Assembly: GCF_005503145.1 (NCBI RefSeq)
Contig: NZ_SCNV01000010.1
Coordinates: 117,069-181,068 of the forward strand
Length of the DNA stretch: 64,000 nt
Source: Burkholderia sp. 4M9327F10
GTDB lineage: Bacteria; Pseudomonadota; Gammaproteobacteria; Burkholderiales; Burkholderiaceae
Direction: 5' to 3'
In this document: one piece after another, positions 1-10,387 of the stretch
Layout of the letters: every line of letters starts with the position of its first letter
How positions within the stretch are numbered: position 1 is the first letter of the stretch
Made by a program: the position numbers and the translations under genes
The notes under the pieces: generated by a model
The model's input: only the letters and a program-made list of their open reading frames with translations
Told to the model about the DNA's origin: nothing
The model's database searches: none

Positions 1-465
1 GCCGACGTGCCTTTCTTTGTTTTTGGAAAAAATGCGTTTGCAGAGGGTGTCGGAGAAGCGTTGGAGGCTGTACAATTGCCCGCTCGTAATTTCCTTGTTG
101 TGACGCCGCGGGTTCATGTTCCAACTGCAGCGATTTTTTCCGAAAAATCGTTGACAAGAGATTCAAAACCCCTCACAATTACGGACTTTCTTGCACAACA
201 TAGTTGCAACGCAGGATGGCCAGACAGCTTCGGCCGGAATGACATGCAACAGGTTGTCGTGGGAAAATACGCGGAAGTTGCGCAGGTGCTGGGATGGTTT
301 GAAAACATCGCACCGGCGCGGATGACTGGATCAGGTGCAAGCGTCTTTGCAGCGTTCGGTAGTCGTGATGAAGCAGAAGCGGCGCAAGCCAAACTGCCGA
401 GCGGCTGGAACAGCGCAGTAGCAGCAAGCCTGGATACACATCCACTCTTCGCTTTCGCGTCATAG
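1..465 (+). CDS. ispE: 4-diphosphocytidyl-2-C-methyl-D-erythritol kinase, C-terminal part
   Basis: Partial gene that begins before the window; the frame is open from base 1. IspE phosphorylates CDP-methylerythritol in the MEP isoprenoid pathway. The visible part has the GHMP-kinase features [19 protein letters not shown] at its start and the glycine-rich [12 protein letters not shown] motif about 50 residues before the end. It is followed within about 50 bp by a tRNA-Gln and then prs, the order usual in Burkholderiaceae. The visible length (about 154 residues) fits the second half of a protein of about 290 residues. Confidence 0.93.
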   Translation, partial: ADVPFFVFGKNAFAEGVGEALEAVQLPARNFLVVTPRVHVPTAAIFSEKSLTRDSKPLTITDFLAQHSCNAGWPDSFGRNDMQQVVVGKYAEVAQVLGWFENIAPARMTGSGASVFAAFGSRDEAEAAQAKLPSGWNSAVAASLDTHPLFAFAS

Positions 466-517
466 GTTTTGCATCGTCGAGCGGTCCTACACGCTCGGTG
501 AAGCTCAAAGTTAGTGT

Positions 518-594
518 AGGGGAGTCGCCAAGTTGGTTAAGGCACCGGATTTTGATTCCGGCATTCGAGGGTTCGAGTCCTTCCTCCCCTGCCA
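518..594 (+). tRNA. tRNA-Gln (anticodon TTG), CCA encoded
   Basis: A cloverleaf can be drawn by eye. The acceptor stem is AGGGGAG/CTCCCCT, the anticodon stem CCGGA/TCCGG closes a loop TTTTGAT with anticodon TTG, the T-loop is TTCGAGT, the discriminator is G, and CCA is encoded at 592-594. It lies between ispE and prs and is probably co-transcribed with them. Confidence 0.96.
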
Positions 595-639
595 AAAATT
601 CTCGCATTTCCTCGCCCCCCAGCCAGAAGCAGGTGCATG

Positions 640-1596
640 ATGAGCAGCCATGACGGCCTGATGGTTTTTACTGGCAACGCGAATCCCGCGCTTGCACACG
701 AAGTCGTAAAAATCCTCGGTATTCCCCTCGGCAAAGCAATGGTCAGCCGTTTTTCTGACGGTGAGATCCAGGTCGAGATTCAGGAAAACGTGCGTGGCAA
801 GGATGTCTTCGTCCTGCAGTCCACCTGCGCACCGGCGAACGACAACCTGATGGAACTGATGATCATGGTCGATGCGCTCAAGCGCGCATCTGCTGGCCGG
901 ATCACTGCTGCTATCCCCTACTTCGGCTATGCCCGTCAAGATCGTCGCCCGCGTTCGGCGCGCGTGGCGATCTCGGCCAAGGTCGTGGCGAACATGCTGG
1001 AAATCGCCGGCGTCGAGCGGATCATCACGATGGATCTGCACGCTGACCAGATTCAAGGTTTCTTCGACATCCCCGTCGACAACATCTATGCAACGCCCGT
1101 GCTGCTCGGCGACCTGCGCAAGCAGAATCACGAGAACCTGCTGGTCGTGTCGCCGGACGTCGGCGGCGTGGTCCGCGCCCGCGCACTGGCCAAGCAACTG
1201 AACTGCGATCTCGCGATCATCGACAAGCGCCGTCCCAAGGCGAATGTCGCTGAAGTGATGAACATCATCGGCGAAGTCGAAGGCCGTACCTGCGTGATCA
1301 TGGACGACATGGTCGACACCGCCGGCACGCTCTGCAAGGCGGCTCAGGTGCTGAAGGAACGCGGCGCGACCAAGGTGTTCGCGTATGCCACTCACCCGGT
1401 TCTGTCGGGCGGCGCGGGCGAGCGTATCGCTGCTTCCGCGCTCGACGAACTGGTGGTGACGGATACGATCCCGCTCGGCGACGAAGCCCGCTCGTGCGCG
1501 AAGATCCGCTCGCTGACCAGCGCAGGTCTGCTGGCCGAAACGTTCTCGCGGATCCGCCGCGGCGATTCGGTGATGTCGCTGTTTGCAGAGAGTTAA
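640..1596 (+). CDS. prs: Ribose-phosphate pyrophosphokinase (PRPP synthase)
   Basis: Makes PRPP from ribose 5-phosphate and ATP in the cytoplasm, feeding purine, pyrimidine, His, Trp and NAD synthesis. 318 residues, the normal length of class I enzymes. Visible motifs are [10 protein letters not shown] near residue 40, the ATP/metal segment [12 protein letters not shown] near 131, and the PRPP loop [11 protein letters not shown] near 220. Two ATGs stand in tandem at 637 and 640. The second gives the usual [10 protein letters not shown] start and is better spaced from the GCAGG upstream. It follows the tRNA-Gln by 45 bp and precedes rplY. Confidence 0.97.
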   Translation: MSSHDGLMVFTGNANPALAHEVVKILGIPLGKAMVSRFSDGEIQVEIQENVRGKDVFVLQSTCAPANDNLMELMIMVDALKRASAGRITAAIPYFGYARQDRRPRSARVAISAKVVANMLEIAGVERIITMDLHADQIQGFFDIPVDNIYATPVLLGDLRKQNHENLLVVSPDVGGVVRARALAKQLNCDLAIIDKRRPKANVAEVMNIIGEVEGRTCVIMDDMVDTAGTLCKAAQVLKERGATKVFAYATHPVLSGGAGERIAASALDELVVTDTIPLGDEARSCAKIRSLTSAGLLAETFSRIRRGDSVMSLFAES

Positions 1597-1761
1597 GTAT
1601 TTGCGAAGGCGCGGCGCGTATTGCAACATCGCACGCTGCGCTTTTGCACAATCGGCATGAACGGACGAAGGTTCGTGCCGTCGAGTCTGAGGCCTCAGCC
1701 GAATTGGCGTGAAGGCCCCGTTTTTACTGCCTGGTCGCGGGCAGTGCATTGGAGATTCAAA

Positions 1762-2385
1762 ATGAAAGTAGTCGCTTTCGAGCGTTCCCTGCAAGGTACG
1801 GGTGCGAGCCGCCGCCTGCGTATTACCGGCAAGACGCCGGCAATCGTTTATGGCGCTGGTGCTGAACCGCAACTGATCGAACTCGATCACAACGCGTTGT
1901 GGCACGCCCTGAAGAAAGAAGTTTTCCACTCGTCGATTCTCGATCTGGAAATCGGCGGTAAGTCGCAACAGGTTCTGCTGCGTGACGTGCAATACCACCC
2001 GTTCCGTCAGCTCGTGCTGCACGTGGACTTCCAGCGCGTCGATGCATCGAAGAAGCTGCACACCAAGGTGCCGCTGCACTTCATGAACCAGGAATCGAAC
2101 CCGGCAGTCAAGCTGTCGAGCGCGGTGATCTCGCACGTTCTGAACGAAATCGAAATCGAGTGCCTGCCTTCGGCACTGCCGGAATTCCTCGAAGTCGACC
2201 TCGCAAAGATCGAAGCTGGTCACACGATGCACGCCAAGGACATCGTCCTGCCGGCTGGTGTCGCACTGGTTGCACACGTTGAAGCTGAAAACCCGGTGGT
2301 CGCATCCGCGACGATCCCGGCTGGTGCGATCGCTGAAGGCGACGCTGCTCCTGCCGCAGGCGAAGGCGAAACGCCGGCTGCGTAA
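1762..2385 (+). CDS. rplY: 50S ribosomal protein L25 (general stress protein Ctc/TL5 type)
   Basis: Binds 5S rRNA in the large ribosomal subunit. 207 residues, so this is the long TL5/Ctc form: an N-terminal L25 barrel ([20 protein letters not shown]...) plus a C-terminal beta domain, ending in an acidic Ala/Glu-rich tail. The ATG at 1762 has GGAG nine bases upstream; the longer open frame back to 1621 has no homologous start. It lies between prs and pth and is closed by a strong terminator at 2440-2471. Confidence 0.96.
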   Translation: MKVVAFERSLQGTGASRRLRITGKTPAIVYGAGAEPQLIELDHNALWHALKKEVFHSSILDLEIGGKSQQVLLRDVQYHPFRQLVLHVDFQRVDASKKLHTKVPLHFMNQESNPAVKLSSAVISHVLNEIEIECLPSALPEFLEVDLAKIEAGHTMHAKDIVLPAGVALVAHVEAENPVVASATIPAGAIAEGDAAPAAGEGETPAA

Positions 2386-2439
2386 GCTGCATACAGCGAG
2401 CAATCCTCTCGATCCGTTTCAATGGAACGGACGATGTGA

Positions 2440-2471
2440 CCCGCCGAGGTTCTCCCCGGCGGGTTTTTTTT
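2440..2471 (+). terminator. Rho-independent terminator after rplY
   Basis: Perfect 7-bp stem CCCGCCG/CGGCGGG with a 10-nt loop, followed by eight T. It ends the prs-rplY transcript ahead of pth. Confidence 0.9.
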
Positions 2472-2528
2472 CGGTTTCTTTCGGGTCGCGTGGCACACTG
2501 CCGGCCTTTAACCCATCATGAATCAATC

Positions 2529-3131
2529 ATGATCAAGCTGATCGTAGGGCTCGGCAATCCGGGCGCCGAATACACTGCGACGCGTCACAACGCCGGTTTC
2601 TGGCTGGTCGATCAACTGGCGCGCGAAGCCGGCACCACTCTGCGCGACGAGCGGCGCTTTCACGGATTCTATGCAAAGGCGCGTCTGCACGGCGAAGAGG
2701 TGCATCTGCTGCAGCCGCAAACCTTCATGAACCGCTCGGGTCAATCCGTGGTCGCGGTTGCGCAGTTCTTCAAGATCCTGCCCGATGAGATTCTCGTCGC
2801 GCACGACGAACTCGATCTGCCGCCGGGCACCGTCAAGCTGAAGCTCGGTGGTGGCAGCGGCGGCCACAATGGACTGAAGGACATCTCCGCGCATCTGTCG
2901 TCGCAGCAGTATTGGCGGCTGCGTATCGGCATCGGCCATCCGCGCGATCTGATTCCCGAAGGTGCGCGCACGGGGGCGAAGCCGGACGTTGCCAACTTCG
3001 TGCTGAAGCCACCGCGGCGCGAAGAGCAGGACGTGATCGATGCGTCGATTGAACGGGCACTGGTGCAAATGCCGCTCGTCGTGAAAGGTGAGATCGACCG
3101 TGCAGTGATGCAATTGCATCGCAGCGCGTGA
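2529..3131 (+). CDS. pth: Peptidyl-tRNA hydrolase
   Basis: Hydrolyses peptidyl-tRNA released from stalled ribosomes. 200 residues. It starts with the family signature [24 protein letters not shown], with the catalytic His near residue 20 and the conserved Asp in HDELDLPPG near 93-97. The open frame continues upstream, but the ATG at 2529 matches the conserved N-terminus. No strong Shine-Dalgarno is visible. hisC follows after about 50 bp. Confidence 0.96.
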   Translation: MIKLIVGLGNPGAEYTATRHNAGFWLVDQLAREAGTTLRDERRFHGFYAKARLHGEEVHLLQPQTFMNRSGQSVVAVAQFFKILPDEILVAHDELDLPPGTVKLKLGGGSGGHNGLKDISAHLSSQQYWRLRIGIGHPRDLIPEGARTGAKPDVANFVLKPPRREEQDVIDASIERALVQMPLVVKGEIDRAVMQLHRSA

Positions 3132-3181
3132 GAGCTTGTCGCACGCTAAAGCGCTAACCAAGGTCAACAAAGGAGCCAAGC

Positions 3182-4261
3182 TTGAGCCGCTACTGGAGTG
3201 ACATCGTCCACCGTCTGACGCCATATGTGCCGGGCGAACAGCCCGCGCTCGCTCATCCCGTCAAGCTGAACACCAACGAGAACCCCTATCCGCCGTCGCC
3301 GCGCGTGCTGGAGGCGATCCGCCAGGAACTCGGCGAGAGCGCGGAAACGCTGCGCCGCTATCCCGATCCGAGCGCGCGCAAGCTGCGCGAGACGGTTGCT
3401 GCATACCACGGCATCCGCGCGGAACAGGTGTTCGCCGGCAACGGTTCCGATGAAGTTCTCGCGCTCACCTTCCAGGCGCTGCTCAAGCACGACAAGCCGA
3501 TCCTGTTCCCAGACATCACGTACAGCTTCTATCCGACGTATGCACGGCTCTTCGAGGTCGAGTACCTGACCATTCCGGTGGACGACGCCTTTGCGATTCG
3601 CGTCGACGACTACGCCTTGCCCAACGGCGGCGTACTCTTGCCGAACCCGAATGCGCCGACCGGTCACCCTTTGCCGCTGAGCGAGATCGAGCGGCTGGTG
3701 GCGCAGCATGGCGACTCGGTCGTGGTGATCGATGAAGCGTACGTGGATTTCGGCGGGCAGTCGGCAATTGCGCTGATCGACCGCTATCCGAATCTGCTGG
3801 TGGTGCAGACCGTCTCGAAGTCACGCTCGCTGGCGGGCATGCGGGTGGGCTTTGCGTTTGGGCATCCGGCCCTGATCGACGCACTGAACCGCGTGAAGGA
3901 CAGCTTCAACTCCTATCCGCTCGACCGGCTCGCGCAGGTCGCGGCAATTGCCGCCTATCAGGACGACAAGTGGTTCCGCGACAGTTGCGCGAAGGTCGTC
4001 GCGAGCCGCGAGCGTCTTTCTGCCGGCCTGACTGCGCTTGGCTTCAAGGTCGTGCCCTCGGGGGCGAACTTCGTGTTTGCCCGCCATGCAGGCTATGACG
4101 CGGCGACGCTCACCGCACGGCTAAGGGACAAGGAGATTTTTGTGCGCCACTTCAAGGCGCCGCGCATCGATCAGCACTTGCGCATCTCGATCGGCACCGA
4201 CGCGGAAAGCGACATCTTGCTGGCAGCGCTGGAGGATGTGTTTCGCGCGTACGTGGGGTAG
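3182..4261 (+). CDS. hisC: Histidinol-phosphate aminotransferase
   Basis: PLP-dependent enzyme converting imidazole-acetol phosphate to histidinol phosphate in histidine synthesis. 359 residues. Family marks are [13 protein letters not shown] near the N-terminus, NPNAPTG near residue 160, VIDEAYVDF near 183 and the PLP lysine in [14 protein letters not shown] near 215. The start codon is TTG at 3182, chosen because AGGAG lies seven bases upstream. The gene stands outside a his operon, directly after pth. Bacteria of this group commonly have a second hisC in the his operon, so this copy may have a broader or paralogous role. Confidence 0.93.
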   Translation: MSRYWSDIVHRLTPYVPGEQPALAHPVKLNTNENPYPPSPRVLEAIRQELGESAETLRRYPDPSARKLRETVAAYHGIRAEQVFAGNGSDEVLALTFQALLKHDKPILFPDITYSFYPTYARLFEVEYLTIPVDDAFAIRVDDYALPNGGVLLPNPNAPTGHPLPLSEIERLVAQHGDSVVVIDEAYVDFGGQSAIALIDRYPNLLVVQTVSKSRSLAGMRVGFAFGHPALIDALNRVKDSFNSYPLDRLAQVAAIAAYQDDKWFRDSCAKVVASRERLSAGLTALGFKVVPSGANFVFARHAGYDAATLTARLRDKEIFVRHFKAPRIDQHLRISIGTDAESDILLAALEDVFRAYVG

Positions 4262-4322
4262 GCGGACGGTTACGTGTACGGCGAGACGCACGCGCCTCGC
4301 CAAAACGCCCTCGAATGAAACC

Positions 4323-4589
<267 letters not shown>

Positions 4590-4642
4590 TCACGCCGGCG
4601 CATGGCCGGCTGTCATTCCGTCAAACCGCTAGTTTACGCCGG

Positions 4643-5155
4643 TTACGGCTGCCCTGCCTGACCCTCTCCCTGCCCCAGCAAAGCAACCTTGTCCTTCAGC
4701 CACTTTTCGACGGACGGGAACACGAACTTGCTGACATCGCCACCCAACTGGGCGATCTCGCGCACGATGGTGCCGGAGATGAACTGGTACTGGTCCGACG
4801 GCGTCATGAACATGGTTTCAACGTCGGGCAACAGATAGCGGTTCATGCCGGCCATCTGGAACTCGTATTCGAAGTCCGACACGGCGCGCAGGCCGCGCAC
4901 AATCACCCGTGCGTTGTTGGTGCGAACGAAATCCTTCAGAAGCCCCTTGAAGCTCATCACCTGCACATTGGGGTAATGGCCGAGCACTTCGTGAGCGATA
5001 TCGAGGCGCTCTTCGAGCGTAAAGAACGGCTTCTTGTTGCGGCTGTCCGCGACGCCTACCACCAGCGTGTCGAAAATGCTCGACGCGCGCCGAACGAGGT
5101 CTTCGTGACCGCGCGTCAGCGGGTCGAACGTACCCGGGTACACGGCGACTACCAT
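4643..5155 (-). CDS. coaD: Phosphopantetheine adenylyltransferase
   Basis: Transfers AMP to 4'-phosphopantetheine to give dephospho-CoA, the penultimate step of CoA synthesis. 170 residues. It has the nucleotidyltransferase motif [15 protein letters not shown] at residues 6-20 and the C-terminal [10 protein letters not shown] motif. The start is the ATG at 5155, preceded by GAGGAG on the minus strand; a longer frame to 5179 has no support. It is encoded downstream of rsmD, the common rsmD-coaD-ferredoxin order. Confidence 0.96.
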   Translation of the reverse strand: MVVAVYPGTFDPLTRGHEDLVRRASSIFDTLVVGVADSRNKKPFFTLEERLDIAHEVLGHYPNVQVMSFKGLLKDFVRTNNARVIVRGLRAVSDFEYEFQMAGMNRYLLPDVETMFMTPSDQYQFISGTIVREIAQLGGDVSKFVFPSVEKWLKDKVALLGQGEGQAGQP

Positions 5156-5269
5156 GAGACTTCTCCTCTCTTCAGACAAATGGGCACGCCAAGCACGCCC
5201 GCAGGGCGTGTTTGCCGCCGGTCGCGCACGTGACGGCCAGCCGTCCGGGCGCTTGTTTTAGAACGCGCA

Positions 5270-5884
5270 TTATTCCTCATTTTCGCGTTGCAGCAAATGA
5301 TAGTGGACCGCCCCGGCCTTGCCCTGCCGCACGATGGTCCAGCCCGCCAGCGCGGGCGTCTGTGCGATGTCGAGCGCATCGCCGGCTTCCACATAGAGGA
5401 ATCCTTCGGCGCTCACCAGCGGCACCGCCAGTTCCAGCGCGCGGCCGAGCAGATCCGAGCCGAACGGGGGGTCGATAAACACCACGTCGAACGAACCGGG
5501 CGCAAGGCTGGCAGCGAGGCGCAAGGCGTCGGCTTCGGCAATCTCTATCGTGTTGGGCGCGAGACGGGCCTGGTTGGCGCGCAGTTGCCCGGCCGCCTTT
5601 GCATGGCGCTCCACCATCAGGACCCGTGCGGCGCCGCGTGAAGCCGCCTCGAAGCCCAGCGCGCCGCTACCCGCAAACAGATCGAGACAGCGCTGGCCGT
5701 CGAGACGCTGGCCAAGCCAGTTAAAGAGCGTTTCGCGCACGCGATCCGGCGTAGGACGCAGGCCGTCGAGGTCGAGCACCGGCAGCGGAGTGCGCTTCCA
5801 GTCGCCGCCAATGATGCGGATGGCGTGCGGCTTGCCGCGGTGGGACGGAGCGCTTTGCGCACGGGAGGCAGAAGGACGGGGCAT
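5270..5884 (-). CDS. rsmD: 16S rRNA (guanine(966)-N(2))-methyltransferase RsmD
   Basis: SAM-dependent methyltransferase for G966 of 16S rRNA. 204 residues. Visible features are RIIGGDWKRTPLPV near residue 22, the RPTPDRVRETLFNWL motif, the SAM loop DLFAGSGALGFEAASRGA, and the catalytic DPPF at about residue 138. It is divergent from ftsY, the usual proteobacterial arrangement, with about 290 bp of promoter space between them. The first 20 residues are basic and non-conserved, so an internal start is possible. Confidence 0.95.
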   Translation of the reverse strand: MPRPSASRAQSAPSHRGKPHAIRIIGGDWKRTPLPVLDLDGLRPTPDRVRETLFNWLGQRLDGQRCLDLFAGSGALGFEAASRGAARVLMVERHAKAAGQLRANQARLAPNTIEIAEADALRLAASLAPGSFDVVFIDPPFGSDLLGRALELAVPLVSAEGFLYVEAGDALDIAQTPALAGWTIVRQGKAGAVHYHLLQRENEE

Positions 5885-6178
5885 GCAGATTCGAACAGTT
5901 AAGCAGGGTTAGGCGTTTTGCCCGCAGGCGCTCACTCGCGCCGGGGTTGGAGAGCCAACGTTACCACATGGTGACAGGCATCTCACCCTGGCCGGATGGC
6001 TAACAGGGCGTAGTCGCCTTGGGGATTGGGAGATTGGGCGGCATTGACACGCTCGCCTGATAAAATAAGCGGCTTCCAGCGCCTTGCATCCCGCATTGTC
6101 ACGCTGCCTGCCGCTGCCCGCCGCTACCACCGCCCCACCGGCTGCGCGCACCGGCGCTTGCTCTCACCACGCCAGATC
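5885..6178. other. Divergent intergenic region rsmD/ftsY
   Basis: About 294 bp between the two divergent genes. It must hold both promoters, but no convincing hexamer pair, operator or small gene was recognised. Confidence 0.4.
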
Positions 6179-7330
<1,152 letters not shown>

Positions 7331-7355
7331 ACCGCCCCCCTCTCACCCTCAAACC

Positions 7356-8000
7356 TCACTCCGCGTCCGGCTGCACGCCGGGCGCCGCCCGCGCAAACGC
7401 GTCGAGCTGCGAAGCGTGATCGTAAATCCGCTGAATGGTCGAAAACTGCGTCACATCGACCTTGAAGCGCTGCGCGTTGAAGACCTGCGGCGCCAGACAC
7501 GCATCGGCCAGCGTCGGCGTATCGCCGAAGCACAGCTTGCCGGTGCGCGGATCGCCCGCGAGATGTGCTTCGAGCGTCGCAAAACCCGCCTCGATCCAGT
7601 GCCGGTACCACTCGTTCTTGGTTTCCTCGTCGGCGCCGACCGTATGCTTCAGATACTTCAGGACCCGCAGGTTGTTCAGCGGATGAATCTCGCACGCCAT
7701 CTGCAGCGCCACCGAACGCACATACGCCCGATCGGCCGGCGCCTTAGGCAATAGCGGCGGCTCCGGATGCGTTTCCTCCAGATACTCGATGATCGCCAGC
7801 GACTGCTGCAGCACATGCTCGCCGTCGATGAAGGTGGGCACCAGCGCGTCCGGATTCAGCTTGCGATACTCCGGCTTGAGCTGCTCGCCACCTTCGCGCA
7901 GCAGGTGAACCGGCGCGTAGTCGTACGGCAGGTTTTTCAGATTCAGCGCAATGCGCACGCGATACGACGCCGAGCTACGAAAATAGCTGTAAAGCTTCAT
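7356..8000 (-). CDS. maiA: Maleylacetoacetate isomerase (zeta-class glutathione S-transferase)
   Basis: Glutathione-dependent cis-trans isomerase of the homogentisate/gentisate pathways. 214 residues. It has an N-terminal thioredoxin fold with the zeta-class motif SSASYRVRIALNLK at residues 9-22, and the C-terminal helical domain motif GDTPTLADACLAPQVFNAQRF. The next gene upstream on the same strand is a fumarylacetoacetate-hydrolase-family gene, the enzyme that follows MaiA in tyrosine breakdown. The two look like an operon with a gap of about 27 bp. Confidence 0.93.
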   Translation of the reverse strand: MKLYSYFRSSASYRVRIALNLKNLPYDYAPVHLLREGGEQLKPEYRKLNPDALVPTFIDGEHVLQQSLAIIEYLEETHPEPPLLPKAPADRAYVRSVALQMACEIHPLNNLRVLKYLKHTVGADEETKNEWYRHWIEAGFATLEAHLAGDPRTGKLCFGDTPTLADACLAPQVFNAQRFKVDVTQFSTIQRIYDHASQLDAFARAAPGVQPDAE

Positions 8001-8027
8001 TCTTGATGTCTCCTCCCCACCTCAGCT

Positions 8028-8726
8028 TTAGACCACGCGCACGCTGAAGTCGCCCAGTCCGTCCACGCCGCCCTTCATCGTGTCGCCCTTCACGACCGCG
8101 CCAACGCCTTCGGGCGTGCCCGTGAAGATCAGGTCGCCGGGTTGCAGTTCGAATAGCGTCGACAGGTAGGCGACCGTTTCCGCCACCGACCAGATCAGCT
8201 GCGACACATCGGAGCGCTGCTTGTCCTCACCGTTGACGCTCAGCCAGATCGCGCCCTTGTCGATCTGCCCTACTTTCGACACCGGATGGATCGGACCTAG
8301 CGGCGCGGAGTAATCGAAGCCCTTCGCGGTATCCCAGGGGCGGCCGAGCTTCTTGGCTTCGGCCTGCAGGTCGCGCCGCGTCATGTCGAGACCGAGCGCG
8401 TAGCCGTACACGTGTTCCAAAGCCGTCCCGACCGGGATATCCTTGCCGGCCTTGCCGATTGCCGCGACCAGTTCCATTTCGAAGTGGACGTTCTTCGATT
8501 GCGCGGGATACGGGAATTCGCCGGTCTCGCCGGGCGCGACATAGACAACGGCGTCGGCGGGCTTGCCAAAGAAAAACGGCGGTTCGCGGTCAGGGTCGTG
8601 CCCCATCTCACGCGCGTGCGCCTCGTAATTGCGGCCTACACAATAGATCCGGCGCACCGCGAATTGATCGCTGGACCCGACGACCGGCACCGCAACCACC
8701 GGTGCGGGAGCAAACACGTAACTCAT
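8028..8726 (-). CDS. Fumarylacetoacetate hydrolase family protein (fumarylpyruvate hydrolase-like)
   Basis: 232 residues, FAH fold. Conserved stretches are [16 protein letters not shown], the metal-binding [27 protein letters not shown] and the C-terminal [14 protein letters not shown]. The length and GRNY/ARE motif resemble fumarylpyruvate hydrolase or acylpyruvase, and it pairs with maiA. Together they could convert maleyl- to fumaryl-pyruvate or acetoacetate products. The ATG at 8726 was chosen because GGAG precedes it; the upstream extension to 8867 is non-conserved. The exact substrate is not decided by sequence. Confidence 0.9.
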   Translation of the reverse strand: MSYVFAPAPVVAVPVVGSSDQFAVRRIYCVGRNYEAHAREMGHDPDREPPFFFGKPADAVVYVAPGETGEFPYPAQSKNVHFEMELVAAIGKAGKDIPVGTALEHVYGYALGLDMTRRDLQAEAKKLGRPWDTAKGFDYSAPLGPIHPVSKVGQIDKGAIWLSVNGEDKQRSDVSQLIWSVAETVAYLSTLFELQPGDLIFTGTPEGVGAVVKGDTMKGGVDGLGDFSVRVV

Positions 8727-8875
8727 CCCGTTCTCCAATCTTGAGTAAACGCCGCGTGTGCGGCAACAAAGCATTGAGTGTAACGCGGGGTGCGCAGGAA
8801 GGGCGCCAGCTTGCACAAACCCCGCAGATGCGATACTGACTAGAGATGCCGTCCCCACCCAGCCCACCGAACCCG

Positions 8876-9850
8876 ATGACCGAATCAGCCGATACCGCCG
8901 CCCCCGTTTTCCCCTGCGCCCGCTTTATCAAGGAGATCGGGCGCGGCCCGAACGGCGCCCGTGCGCTGACGCCTGAAGACACTCACGCGCTCTACAGCGC
9001 GATGCTCGACGGGCGCGTCTCCGATCTCGAACTGGGCGCAGTGCTGCTGGCGTACCGGGTAAAAGGCGAAACGGCCGACGAACTCGCGGCCATGCTGGCC
9101 GCGGCCCACGCGTCGTTCGAGCCGGTCCAGATTGCGCACGGCGCCTACCGGCCGGTTTCGATCCCGAGCTACAACGGCGCGCGCAAGCAGCCGAACCTGG
9201 TGCCGCTGCTGGCGCTGCTGCTGGCGCGCGAAGGCGTACCCGTGCTGGTGCACGGCGTGACCGAAGATCCCGGTCGCGTGACCAGCGCGGAAATCTTCAC
9301 CCATCTGCAGATCGCCCACGCACAGAATCATGCGGAGATCGAAGACAGCCTCGCGTCGCGGCGTCTCGCCTTTGCGCCGATCGGCGTGCTCGCGCCGAAG
9401 CTCGCGCGCCTGCTCGGGTTGCGCCGGCGTATGGGTGTGCGCAATTCCACCCATACGCTCGTCAAGATCCTGCAGCCGTTCGCCCCGCCCGGACTCCGGC
9501 TGGTGAACTACACCCATCCGCCTTACCGGGACAGCCTCACCCAGTTGTTCAGCACACATCCGGATGCGGCAGCGGGCGGCGCACTGCTCGCGCGCGGCAC
9601 GGAAGGCGAAGCGGTGGCCGATACGCGCCGCCAGGTGCAGGTCGACTGGTTGCATGACGGGCTCTGCGAAACCCGCGTCGCGGCCGAGCGCTCCTCGGCG
9701 GACGCCCCCGAGGTCGAACTGCCTGAGGCGCGCGACGCCACCACCACAGCAGCGTGGATCGACGCGGTGCTGCGCGGCGAGGCGCCGGTGCCGAGCGCCA
9801 TCGAGCGGCAGATCGAAGTCATCGTGGAGATCGCCCGAACCCCGGCATGA
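8876..9850 (+). CDS. ybiB: DNA-binding protein YbiB (TrpD2 family)
   Basis: 324 residues from the ATG at 8876; an in-frame ATG at 8846 is the alternative, and neither has a clear Shine-Dalgarno. The family is a structural homologue of anthranilate phosphoribosyltransferase (TrpD) that binds nucleic acid instead. Visible are [50 protein letters not shown] (glycosyltransferase-3 N-domain, quoted here as a region near residues 15-65) and [14 protein letters not shown] in the larger domain. It is divergent from the FAH-like gene. Its physiological role is poorly known. Confidence 0.87.
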   Translation: MTESADTAAPVFPCARFIKEIGRGPNGARALTPEDTHALYSAMLDGRVSDLELGAVLLAYRVKGETADELAAMLAAAHASFEPVQIAHGAYRPVSIPSYNGARKQPNLVPLLALLLAREGVPVLVHGVTEDPGRVTSAEIFTHLQIAHAQNHAEIEDSLASRRLAFAPIGVLAPKLARLLGLRRRMGVRNSTHTLVKILQPFAPPGLRLVNYTHPPYRDSLTQLFSTHPDAAAGGALLARGTEGEAVADTRRQVQVDWLHDGLCETRVAAERSSADAPEVELPEARDATTTAAWIDAVLRGEAPVPSAIERQIEVIVEIARTPA

Positions 9851-9917
9851 CAAGCTTCGCAGGGCGCCGCGCAGCCCCATACGAGGTGGTGCAACAGCGC
9901 ATTGTGCAGCGCGGCGG

Positions 9918-9947
9918 TTGACACACGGCCGCCCGCTCGCATACATT
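9918..9947 (+). promoter_or_regulatory. Predicted sigma-70 promoter of the leuA leader transcript
   Basis: Perfect -35 TTGACA at 9918-9923 and -10-like TACATT at 9942-9947 with 18-bp spacing. The predicted start near 9953-9955 coincides with the ATG of the leader peptide, so the mRNA would be leaderless or nearly so. Confidence 0.6.
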
Positions 9948-9954
9948 GGACCCC

Positions 9955-10029
9955 ATGCGTTCCCTTCCGAGCACCCTCCGAATTACCTCCGGCCGCCTAG
10001 CGCGGCCCCTATCGCTACGTCTAGCGTAA
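9955..10029 (+). CDS. Leucine-rich leader peptide of leuA (attenuation uORF)
   Basis: A 24-codon ORF from ATG 9955 to TAA 10027-10029. Six of the 24 residues are Leu and four of those use CTA (9997, 10009, 10015, 10021), a codon hardly used by neighbouring GC-rich genes. Five residues are Arg. It lies 358 bp upstream of leuA, in the same direction, directly after a predicted promoter. This is the pattern of an amino-acid-sensing leader peptide: low charged tRNA-Leu would stall the ribosome on the CTA cluster. The peptide gene is inferred from composition and position; there is no expression evidence. Confidence 0.72.
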   Translation: MRSLPSTLRITSGRLARPLSLRLA

Positions 10030-10048
10030 GCCAGGCGTAGCGCCGCGC
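10000..10048 (+). promoter_or_regulatory. Leader RNA helix pairing the CTA codons region
   Basis: CGCTACG (10013-10019, spanning a CTA codon) is the exact complement of CGTAGCG (10036-10042). Immediately outside, GCGCGG (10000-10005) pairs with CCGCGC (10043-10048), leaving a 7-nt bulge that contains another CTA. The helix (13 bp in two blocks) overlaps the leader stop codon, so ribosome position would decide whether it forms. No T-run follows, so it is not itself an intrinsic terminator. Confidence 0.55.
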
Positions 10049-10084
10049 GTTGGCCGCCCCAGCGGTTCAAGCCCGGTCCTCCAA

Positions 10085-10194
10085 GCAGTTCCCGTAGTTC
10101 CCGCCGTTGCTTTAGTTCCTGTTTCACCCCAAACCGTCGTTCCTCTTACAACCTGTTAGTCGTTTGCATTCGTCCGTTTACCGTTCGGACGAAT
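10085..10194 (+). promoter_or_regulatory. C/T-rich, G-poor leader segment and 9-bp hairpin
   Basis: Bases 10085-10165 are strikingly C/T-rich and poor in G, the kind of unstructured C>G stretch used by Rho. It is followed by a perfect 9-bp hairpin, ATTCGTCCG/CGGACGAAT (10168-10176 and 10186-10194, 9-nt loop), with no T-run. The inference is Rho-dependent attenuation or translational control of leuA; no canonical terminator was found between leader and gene. Confidence 0.4.
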
Positions 10195-10387
10195 CGCGAG
10201 GGTCACATGCACGCTTCATGGGCATCACTCAAGGTCGCGACCGGCGTCATCATCGCCATGACGCACTTTGTGCGCGCCCGTTCGTTACTCCCGCTAGCGC
10301 CCGGCTGGCGGGCCGTGCATCTGTGGCAGCCCGCCAGCCGCTCGACGCCACACCCCTTTGCATACGACCCAACGAACGAGGCTCACC

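Noticed and set aside
511..2403. 630-residue open frame on the minus strand
   Set aside because: Antisense to prs and rplY, both certain. It is rich in Arg, His and Gln and has no family features; GC-rich codon bias creates such frames.
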